From DASYML01 sp034665545 (lineage in GTDB: Bacteria; Acidobacteriota; Blastocatellia; Pyrinomonadales; Pyrinomonadaceae), in NCBI GenBank assembly GCA_034665545.1, contig JAXDFO010000422.1:1-16914 (forward strand): a DNA stretch of 16,914 bases, in the 5' to 3' direction. Position numbers and translations under genes: made by a program. Each line of letters opens with the position of its first letter. Within the stretch, counting starts at the first letter, position 1. Below, one piece after another: positions 7,575 to 16,914 of this stretch. The notes under the pieces were generated by a model, which was not told where the DNA came from, ran no database searches, and saw nothing but the letters and a program-made list of their open reading frames with translations.

Positions 7575-9398
7575 ATGAAGCGAATAACAGATAAGCTATT
7601 AATCATTCTATTGTTGCTGCAAGCTCCGTTGACGCTCTTCGCGCAGGGCACGACGACGACGCAGACGCAGGGCATGGGCGGCGTCTCGACCGAGAAGGCT
7701 TATAGTTATACGTCGCGGCGCACCGTCGGCATCGTTGACCCGAAGGCTCCGGTCATTTTTGAAGACGTGACGGACGCGACCGCGCTCAAGAATTTCAAAC
7801 ATCGCTCCGGCAGTCCCGAAAAGAATTATATCTTCGAGACGCCGTCGGGCGGCGTGGCCGTCTTCGATTACGACGGCGACGGGCGGCCAGATATTTACCT
7901 GCTCAACGGCTCGACGATGGCCGCGATGCAGGGCAAGGAGAAGCCGCCGCGCGCCGCGCTCTATCGCAACCTGGGCAACTGGAAGTTTGAAGACGTGACG
8001 GAGAAGGCCGGGGTAGCGAACGAGCGTTGGGGCATGGGCGTCGCCATCGGCGATTATGACAACGACGGACGCCCTGATATCTTCGTGGGCAATTTCGGAG
8101 TCTCTCGTCTTTATCATAACAACGGCGACGGCACGTTCACGGATGTGGCGGAGAAGCTAGGCGTCGCGCGCAAGGGTTGGAGCACGGGCGCGAGTTGGGG
8201 CGATTACGACCGCGACGGACGGCTGGACCTTTTCGTTCCGGGCTATGCCGATATTGATTTGAATAATCTCCCGCCCAATCCTGCGGACGCGGGCAAGAGC
8301 GGCAGCGTGGGCCAGAATTTCTGCCAGTTTCGCGGCGTCCCTGTGATGTGCGGCCCGCGAGGTTTGAAGGGCGAGGGCGATACGCTCTATCACCAGAAGC
8401 CGGACGGCACGTTTGAAGACGTGAGCGTGAAGGCGGGCGTCTCTGACCCTGATAAGTATTACGGCTTCGCGTCGGCCTTCGTGCATGTGGACGACGACGA
8501 CTTGCTTGACCTGCTCGTCGTCAACGATTCGACCCCGAAACTTCTCTACATCAACAAGGGCAACGGGACATTCGAGGAGACGGGCTATCCGGCGGGCATC
8601 GCGCTCAACGAGAACGGGCGCGAGCAAGCGGGCATGGGCCTCGCCGTCGGCGATTACGACAACGACGGTCACGTTGATTTTCACATCACCAACTTCTCCG
8701 ACGATTCAAATATTCTTTATCACAACATGGGCGGCGGCAATTTCGCTGACGATACTTTTCAATCCGGGCTCGGCGAAATTCCGATTCCGTTTCTAGGCTG
8801 GGGCACTGATTTCATAGACTACGATAACGACGGCTGGCGAGATTTGCTGATAGCCAACGGGCACGTCTATCCGGCTGTGGACCAGCACCAGTGGGGAACC
8901 AGCTTCGCACAACAGATGTTGCTCTTTCGCAACCTGGCGAACGGCAAGTTCGAGCGCGTGGGGGCCGCGCCCGGCAGCGCGCTCGCCAACGCCATGCAGG
9001 CGCGCGGCCTCGCTATCGGAGACCTCGACGGCGACGGACGCCTCGACGCCGTCATCAACAACATTGATGCCAAGCCCGCTCTGCTCAAGAACGTCACCAA
9101 ACAGATAGGACACTGGCTCGAACTGAGGCTCGTCGGTGATGTCTCGAAGAAAAGCCCCAGGGATGCGACGGGAGCCATCGTGTACCTGACGACGGGCAAG
9201 ATGCGCCAGCGTATGGATGTCGTGAGCGGCGCGAGCTACGCTTCTAACAACGACCCTCGCGTTCACTTCGGGCTTGGGCCTGCGGCGAAGGTGGATAAGC
9301 TGGAAGTGAAATGGCCGGACGGCGCGCTTGAGACGGTTGAGGTGAGGGAAGTTGACCGCGTCCTGACCCTGACGGAGGGCAAGGGCTTGACGAAGTGA
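7575..9398 (+). CDS. Secreted CRTAC1-family protein (FG-GAP/VCBS + ASPIC/UnbV), second of a tandem pair
   Basis: The ATG at 7575 follows AAAGGTG with suitable spacing and begins a normal signal peptide (MKRITDKLLIILLLLQ...) with cleavage predicted at LFA|Q24. The 607-residue product has seven FG-GAP/VCBS loops from about residue 98 (DYDGDGRPDIYLL) to 490 (DLDGDGRLDAVI). The fourth, HVDDDDLLDLL, lacks the usual Gly and probably binds Ca poorly. Residues about 512-600 are ASPIC/UnbV (HWLELRLVGD, FGLGPA, LEVKWPDG). A two-cysteine insert (NFCQFRGVPVMCGPRG) is close to the family norm. The sequence is clearly related to the upstream gene (shared GWST, DYDRDGRLDLFV, LYHQ-x-DGTFEDVS, GWGT...NGHV/QGHV blocks) but has diverged well. 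It is the last gene of the operon that starts at 971. The likely role is extracellular or periplasmic binding; the partner is unknown. Confidence 0.9.
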   Translation: MKRITDKLLIILLLLQAPLTLFAQGTTTTQTQGMGGVSTEKAYSYTSRRTVGIVDPKAPVIFEDVTDATALKNFKHRSGSPEKNYIFETPSGGVAVFDYDGDGRPDIYLLNGSTMAAMQGKEKPPRAALYRNLGNWKFEDVTEKAGVANERWGMGVAIGDYDNDGRPDIFVGNFGVSRLYHNNGDGTFTDVAEKLGVARKGWSTGASWGDYDRDGRLDLFVPGYADIDLNNLPPNPADAGKSGSVGQNFCQFRGVPVMCGPRGLKGEGDTLYHQKPDGTFEDVSVKAGVSDPDKYYGFASAFVHVDDDDLLDLLVVNDSTPKLLYINKGNGTFEETGYPAGIALNENGREQAGMGLAVGDYDNDGHVDFHITNFSDDSNILYHNMGGGNFADDTFQSGLGEIPIPFLGWGTDFIDYDNDGWRDLLIANGHVYPAVDQHQWGTSFAQQMLLFRNLANGKFERVGAAPGSALANAMQARGLAIGDLDGDGRLDAVINNIDAKPALLKNVTKQIGHWLELRLVGDVSKKSPRDATGAIVYLTTGKMRQRMDVVSGASYASNNDPRVHFGLGPAAKVDKLEVKWPDGALETVEVREVDRVLTLTEGKGLTK

Positions 9399-9729
9399 TA
9401 AAGAATTCTCTCAAGTCGGAAAATTTAAAACTCGCCAGAAATGATTTTATGTGTGGGAATTCATACAAATCAGAGTATGCTGTCGTTTCCCTATCAGAAA
9501 TCATTTGACAGTCTGTGAAGAATATATTAAAAACTTCGTTCGGTTAGGCAACAAACTGCCATTCGGGCTTTTTTTCGCCACAATTCGAGAATCTAAAGGC
9601 TACGGGCGGCTAAGTCTGCGCCCTGCTGCATACCTGTCAAGATTGAAAAATTAGACGCGCTCTTCCTCTTAGTGTGGGACAGGAGCGCAAACCCAAATCT
9701 CTCTTTTTGTTCTGCATGAGGTTCCAGTT
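9399..9729 (+). other. AT-richer leader region upstream of the TonB receptor, no convincing gene
   Basis: This 331-bp spacer is visibly more AT-rich than its surroundings. It holds a candidate promoter near 9505-9533, a T7 run at 9569-9575 preceded by a weak GGCA/TGCC stem, and a GGGCG/CGCCC stem with a 10-base loop (9606-9625 region). A 67-codon frame from GTG 9451 lacks a ribosome site and any recognisable protein character, so it is not called. The run from the candidate start point to the ATG would be a leader of roughly 190 bases, long enough for structured RNA. No known riboswitch class is recognised. Confidence 0.5.
9505..9533 (+). promoter_or_regulatory. Candidate promoter for the TonB-dependent receptor gene
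   Basis: A perfect TTGACA at 9505-9510 is present. The best -10 at a 17-base spacing is TAAAAA (9528-9533), which is only 4 of 6. A better-looking TATATT at 9523-9528 sits too close, at a 12-base spacing. The AT-rich setting supports a promoter nearby but not the exact elements. Confidence 0.35.
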
Positions 9730-13368
<3,639 letters not shown>

Positions 13369-13396
13369 AACTTACCTGACGTAAGTGACCGAAACC

Positions 13397-13441
13397 ATCG
13401 AGTGGCGGGCAGCTTGTATCGCTCGCCACTCGATTGTTTAT
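13397..13441 (+). terminator. Rho-independent terminator after the TonB receptor
   Basis: ATCGAGTGGCG at 13397-13407 pairs perfectly with CGCCACTCGAT at 13424-13434. Three further pairs (one G-U) bring the stem to 14 bp around a 10-base loop, and TTGTTTAT follows. It begins 28 bases after the receptor stop codon. It separates the receptor transcript from the TPR-TPR-GH13 genes, unless read-through occurs. A TATAAG at 13439-13444 could also act as a -10 box for the next gene, but no good -35 is seen. Confidence 0.78.
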
Positions 13442-13455
13442 AAGGCGATTCTGCG

Positions 13456-14574
13456 ATGCGCGCTCTCAAGCAGGAAGGAGGATTAAGGCGGCTGTGCTTG
13501 ATGGCCTCATCTCTCATCATGCTCGCGCCCGTGTTCTGCGTCGCGCAGACCGCGCAGCGCAACAGCAACGCTACTGTCTCCGATGCGTTGTCTGTCATCA
13601 TCGAGCAGGTCCACTCGAAGCCCACCGATGCGGCGAAGATAAAGGAGGCGCGCGCCGTCGCCTTCAATCTGCTCGCGGCCTCTCGTTACGAGGAATCCTG
13701 GTCCATTTTTCGCGCCATCCTCGATGAAGCGCCGCACGACGAGCGGGCCTTATACGGCGGCGCGGTCGCGCTCTTCAATCTCAAACGAATAGATGACGCG
13801 CAAAGGCTCGCAGAGGGCGCGCTCGAAGAGACCGGCGTCAACCTTAAGACGGTCGCGGGCCCATCTCCTCAATCGAGCGCGGAAGAGAGGGCGCGCGCGG
13901 CTGATGCGCTCGTCCTGCTCGGCGTCATCATGGCCGTGAAAAAGGATAACGCGGGCGCGTTGAAGGCTGTGGAGAGGGCAGTCATGCTCGCGCCGGATAA
14001 TTTCGATGCGCAATTCGCGCTGGGGCGCGCGCGTTACGGCGCGCGCGATCCGGCGGGGGCGGCGAAGGCTTTCCGCGCGGCCATCGCGCTCAGGCCGGAT
14101 GATACGAGGGCCAGATTTTTTCTGGCGACCTCGCTCGAAGCGGCAGATGATAACGAGGGCGCGCTCTCGGCTTACCGCGAGCTATTACTGGTCCAGCCCG
14201 CGAGCGCGGAAGGACACCTCGGCCTGGGCGTCCTGCTCGTCAAACTCGGCGGCGAGAGGATTGTTGAAGGGGTGAACGAACTTGAGCGCGCGATTGCTTT
14301 GAACGGAGATTTATACGAGGCGCGCGTCACGCTCGGTCGCACGTTGATTCGCGTGGGACGCGCCGCCGAAGCAATCGAACATTTGCGCCGCGCCGCGTTG
14401 CTCGCGCCGCAGAACCCTGAGCCTCATTATCAACTCGCGCTCGCCTACAGGCGACTGGGCCGGACGGCGGAGGCCGCGCGGGAGACGGCCATCGTGCAGA
14501 GCATTCATTCAGGGCGACGAGGCGCAGGCGGCGTCAACGCCGCTAACGGTTCTGGTCCAGAAAAGCAGGATTGA
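13456..14574 (+). CDS. Secreted TPR protein (about eight repeats)
   Basis: The 372-residue product is mostly tetratricopeptide repeats from about residue 55 to 350. They show the expected spacing of small residues at helix positions 8 and 20 and Pro at the end of helix B (for example LALAYRRLGRTAEAARE and RYGARDPAGAAKAFRAAI). TPR solenoids bind peptides, proteins or, in the SusD fold, glycans. The N-terminus with basic KQEGGLRR, a hydrophobic core and CVA|Q31 is a likely signal peptide, so it acts outside the cytoplasm. PVFC at 25-28 does not make a proper lipobox. The start is uncertain: ATG 13456 has no clear ribosome site, while a strong GGAAGGAGG at 13472-13480 lies inside the frame and could serve in-frame CTG 13492, TTG 13498 or ATG 13501. 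Those starts would lose the positive n-region. The stop overlaps the next start by 4 bp. Confidence 0.82.
   Translation: MRALKQEGGLRRLCLMASSLIMLAPVFCVAQTAQRNSNATVSDALSVIIEQVHSKPTDAAKIKEARAVAFNLLAASRYEESWSIFRAILDEAPHDERALYGGAVALFNLKRIDDAQRLAEGALEETGVNLKTVAGPSPQSSAEERARAADALVLLGVIMAVKKDNAGALKAVERAVMLAPDNFDAQFALGRARYGARDPAGAAKAFRAAIALRPDDTRARFFLATSLEAADDNEGALSAYRELLLVQPASAEGHLGLGVLLVKLGGERIVEGVNELERAIALNGDLYEARVTLGRTLIRVGRAAEAIEHLRRAALLAPQNPEPHYQLALAYRRLGRTAEAARETAIVQSIHSGRRGAGGVNAANGSGPEKQD
13472..13481 (+). promoter_or_regulatory. Strong Shine-Dalgarno-like tract inside the predicted start of the TPR gene
   Basis: GGAAGGAGGA is the best ribosome-site match near this gene, yet it lies 14 bases downstream of the chosen ATG at 13456. 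In-frame start candidates after it are CTG 13492, TTG 13498 and ATG 13501, at spacings of 10 to 19 bases. It may be chance coding sequence (Gln-Glu-Gly-Gly), or it may mark a shorter true protein. Confidence 0.35.
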
Positions 14575-16313
14575 TTCGTCAGATTTTATCAAGCATGGCT
14601 CGTCCAAACTCTCATCTAGTGGCCGGTCTCGCCGCATTGACCATCTTCGCCGGGTCCGCGTCGCCCACATTATTGGCCCAGCAAAGACGAAGGGGGCCGG
14701 TCGCTCCCTCGCGTTCTTCGGGGCAAGCGAGCGCGCCCGCGCAAAAGCCTTCACCGTTGCTTGAAGAAGCGGCTGGATTGTTGCAAGCGCGCAAACTGGA
14801 TGAAGCGTCGGAAGTGGCGCGTCGCGCCGTGGCCGCAACTCCAATGGACGCGGACGCTCATAATTTGCTCGGAGTAATACTGGACCAGAAAGGTCAGGCG
14901 GCGGAGGCCGAGCGCGAATATCTGGAAGCGTTGCGATTGAATCCGAAGGGCGTCTCCGCGCGCGCGAACCTGGGAGTCTTGCTGGCACGGACGAATCGCG
15001 CGGACCAGGCCATAGAGGCTCTCGAAGCCGTGCTCCGCGCCGCGCCCGCGCACCCGCAGGCGACATTCAATCTGGCCGCGCTCTATGCTGCGCGAGGCGA
15101 TTACAGAAAAGCTATTCCCTTGTTAGAACGCGCGGCGAATTATGGTCCACAATCAACGACGGCGGCGGCAGGGACGGACCTCTCTTTATTACTGGCCCTG
15201 AATAATGCTTACGTGCGCGACGGGCGCGCGAAGGATGCCGCGAGGTTGACGGAAATCATAGAGCGCGCGGCGGGCGATGATGCGCGCGTCCTCTTCACGC
15301 TCGGAGTGCAGATGGCGGAGGCCAGGGATTACGGGCGCGCGGCTGCTCTCTTTGAGAGGACCAACGCACTGCGCCCTAACACTGCGGAGGTGCTCTATAA
15401 CCTCGGCCTCGCGTTTTACAATCTGGACCAATTGGACCAGGCCGCGCGCGCTCTCGAAGCCGCGTCCGCGCTCGCGCCGAACGAGTCTGAGCCGCTCTAT
15501 CGTTTAGGGCTGATAGCCTCCGCGCGCGGGCAGAGCGAAGCGGCGTTGGACTACTGGTTAAAGGCCATCAGCTTGCGCGCGGAATTTCCCGAAGCCAATT
15601 TCATGATCGGGGAAGAGCTATTCAAGAATGGCCGGGACGAGACCGCCGCGCAGTTTTATGAACGGGCCATCGCGCAGGACTCTTCAAAGTTGATTTACTA
15701 CATACGGCTCGGCGCGACCCATTTTCGCCATCGTCGTTACGCGCAGGCGCGCGAGGTCTACGAACGCGGGGCGCGGCGTTTTCCTGATTCGGCGGAGATT
15801 CATTACCTCGTCGGTTACGCGGCGCGCGGCGAAGGCATGTACGACGATGCGCTCGCGGCGTTCGAGCGCGCTTTGAAACTGAAGCCGGATTATGCTGACG
15901 TGCTGGCTAACCTGGGGTTCATCGCCACGGCTCGCGGGAGGGATGAGGAGGCGGAGAAATTGTTGCGCCGCGCGCTGGCGATTGATGCGAAGAATTTTCC
16001 GGCCTACTACGACCTGGGCCGCCTGCTCGTGAGGTTGAAGAGGTATGAGGAGGCAGTGCCTCTGCTCGAAAACGCGGCGCGCATGAGCAACGCCGATCCG
16101 GGAATTCATTACCAGCTTTTCACGGCCTATTCGCGGCTCAAACGCAAGGAGGATGCGGAGCGAGAGTTGGCCCTCTTCAAGCAACTCGAAGAGGCCAGGA
16201 AAAAGGATGAGGGCATGAGCGGCGGAAGCGCGACGGGAGAGACCGCGCCGACGGATGCTCCCTTGCCGCCGCCCGCGACGACGACAACGAATGCTGTTCC
16301 AAAGTCTCCTTAG
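14571..16313 (+). CDS. Secreted TPR protein (about fourteen repeats)
   Basis: The 580-residue product starts at TTG 14571, whose TTGA overlaps the preceding stop and suggests translational coupling. An ATG at 14595 is the alternative start. The N-terminus carries a signal peptide (LVAGLAALTIFAGSAS...) with cleavage predicted at LLA|Q37. From about residue 60 to 545 it is almost entirely TPR, with about fourteen 34-residue units such as YNLGLAFYNLDQLDQAARAL and LANLGFIATARGRDEEAEKL. The tail is a low-complexity Gly/Thr/Pro segment. One linker after the fourth repeat (TTAAAGTDLSLLLALNN) breaks the 34-residue rhythm. A solenoid of this size would form a full superhelical turn or more and could serve as a large binding surface in the periplasm or on the outer membrane. 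It sits between another TPR gene and a GH13 enzyme gene, 31 bp before the latter, so a polysaccharide-related role is reasonable but unproven. Confidence 0.87.
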   Translation: MIRQILSSMARPNSHLVAGLAALTIFAGSASPTLLAQQRRRGPVAPSRSSGQASAPAQKPSPLLEEAAGLLQARKLDEASEVARRAVAATPMDADAHNLLGVILDQKGQAAEAEREYLEALRLNPKGVSARANLGVLLARTNRADQAIEALEAVLRAAPAHPQATFNLAALYAARGDYRKAIPLLERAANYGPQSTTAAAGTDLSLLLALNNAYVRDGRAKDAARLTEIIERAAGDDARVLFTLGVQMAEARDYGRAAALFERTNALRPNTAEVLYNLGLAFYNLDQLDQAARALEAASALAPNESEPLYRLGLIASARGQSEAALDYWLKAISLRAEFPEANFMIGEELFKNGRDETAAQFYERAIAQDSSKLIYYIRLGATHFRHRRYAQAREVYERGARRFPDSAEIHYLVGYAARGEGMYDDALAAFERALKLKPDYADVLANLGFIATARGRDEEAEKLLRRALAIDAKNFPAYYDLGRLLVRLKRYEEAVPLLENAARMSNADPGIHYQLFTAYSRLKRKEDAERELALFKQLEEARKKDEGMSGGSATGETAPTDAPLPPPATTTTNAVPKSP

Positions 16314-16344
16314 CAAGTTCATCTGTTGCTCTCTTGTGAGGTCA

Positions 16345-16914
16345 ATGACTTTAACTAAAATGTTGACGGCTGTGCTATGCGCGCTGCTTTTTCTGTCGGG
16401 CGCATCGCGCGCGCAAGGGCAGACCGCGCGGCAGGCGGACGCCGCTCCGTCGGTCATGAAGGTCGAGCCGCCTTCGTGGTGGGCCAACCACGCGCTCAAC
16501 CCCGTGCGCCTTCTCGTGAGGGGCAAAAATCTACAGGGCGCGCGCGTCAGCGCGACGCGGGCCGAGACGCAAGCCAGCGCGACGGTCGTCAACTCTGCGG
16601 GCACGTATCTCTTCGTCAGCATCACTATCAACCCTGCGGCCAGGCCCGGCGATTACCCGCTCTCGCTTGAGACGAGCGCGGGCAAGACGCTCATCCCTTT
16701 TCGCCTCAACGCTCCGCTCGACGCGGCGACAAACTTTCAGGGCATCACGAGCGATGATGTTATCTACCTCATCATGCCAGACCGTTTCAGCAACGGCGAC
16801 GTGTTGAACGACGCGCCCGCAGGTTCGCCCGTAGAGGCCAACGACCGGCACAACCCGCGCAGTTATCACGGCGGAGATTTGCGCGGCATCATCAATCACC
16901 TTTCCTATCTTAAG
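16345..16914 (+). CDS. Secreted GH13 alpha-amylase/cyclomaltodextrinase (neopullulanase)-like enzyme (3' partial)
   Basis: The frame from ATG 16345 stays open for 190 residues to the window edge. GAGG at 16338-16341 lies three bases upstream, which is a short spacing. A signal peptide (MTLTKMLTAVLCALLFLSG) has predicted cleavage at SRA|Q24. Residues about 37-120 match the N-terminal beta-sandwich of cyclomaltodextrinases and SusA-type neopullulanases, opening with VEPPSWWANHALNPVRLLV. The GH13 barrel then begins with DDVIYLIMPDRFSNGD at 137-152, whose Asp/Asn residues usually bind Ca, and YHGGDLRGIINHL at 174-186. The catalytic Asp, Glu and Asp lie beyond the window. Such enzymes cut alpha-1,4 (sometimes alpha-1,6) links in maltodextrins, cyclodextrins or pullulan, normally in the periplasm. 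The full protein should be about 600-650 residues. It follows two TPR genes closely and is probably co-transcribed with them. Confidence 0.9.
   Translation, partial: MTLTKMLTAVLCALLFLSGASRAQGQTARQADAAPSVMKVEPPSWWANHALNPVRLLVRGKNLQGARVSATRAETQASATVVNSAGTYLFVSITINPAARPGDYPLSLETSAGKTLIPFRLNAPLDAATNFQGITSDDVIYLIMPDRFSNGDVLNDAPAGSPVEANDRHNPRSYHGGDLRGIINHLSYLK

Noticed and set aside
9547..9575. Terminator-like GGCA/TGCC stem followed by a T7 run
   Set aside because: The stem has only four pairs, and eight bases separate it from the T run; too weak to call as a terminator for the upstream operon.
9541..9640. Resemblance of AGGCAACAAAC and CTAAAGGCTACGGGCGGCTAAG to a c-di-GMP-I (GEMM) riboswitch
   Set aside because: The spacing between the two blocks is too long, and the GNRA tetraloop and the downstream GGTAGG...GGTTACC part are missing.
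9451..9654. 67-codon + strand frame in the spacer before the TonB receptor
   Set aside because: Its GTG start has no Shine-Dalgarno, the product shows no domain, signal peptide or typical composition, and it overlaps the candidate promoter.

Overview
The window looks like a GC-rich Gram-negative chromosome, most likely from the Acidobacteriota (a Blastocatellia-like or related lineage, possibly from a metagenome). The evidence is a very large Oar-type TonB-dependent receptor with an N-terminal carboxypeptidase-regulatory domain, several CRTAC1-type proteins (FG-GAP/VCBS repeats plus an ASPIC/UnbV domain), large secreted TPR proteins, and no SusD gene. The lineage is inferred from gene style only; there is no rRNA or other marker gene. 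All supported genes lie on the + strand.

Region 1 (2-919) holds the 3' part of an ABC-transporter substrate-binding protein, then a 195-bp spacer. The spacer contains half of a dispersed palindromic repeat (767-808) and a good sigma70-like promoter (853-880) set among short palindromes.

Region 2 (971-9398) reads as one operon, with gaps of 50, 23 and 15 bp. It encodes a 1221-aa secreted TPR + FG-GAP + ASPIC/UnbV protein with a large uncharacterised C-terminal domain, a cytoplasmic nitrilase-superfamily carbon-nitrogen hydrolase with an intact E-K-C triad, and two tandem CRTAC1 paralogues. The first of the tandem pair begins inside a full copy of the dispersed repeat, which encodes most of its signal peptide.

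Region 3 (9399-13441) is a 331-bp leader without a convincing gene, the 1212-aa TonB-dependent receptor, and a strong hairpin terminator.

Region 4 (13456-16914) encodes two secreted TPR proteins that overlap by 4 bp, followed by the start of a secreted GH13 alpha-amylase/cyclomaltodextrinase-type enzyme that runs off the window.

Inferred working model: TonB receptor, secreted TPR proteins and periplasmic GH13 enzyme resemble a Sus-like glucan-uptake locus in which TPR solenoids could take the place of SusD (itself a TPR-fold protein). The CRTAC1 proteins would be extracellular or periplasmic Ca-dependent beta-propeller partners. The TPR-CRTAC1 fusion in region 2 links the two protein classes. 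Seven of seven putative exported proteins have an Ala-Gln at the predicted signal-peptidase site. This resembles the 'Q-rule' of Bacteroidetes and implies that mature proteins may begin with pyroglutamate.
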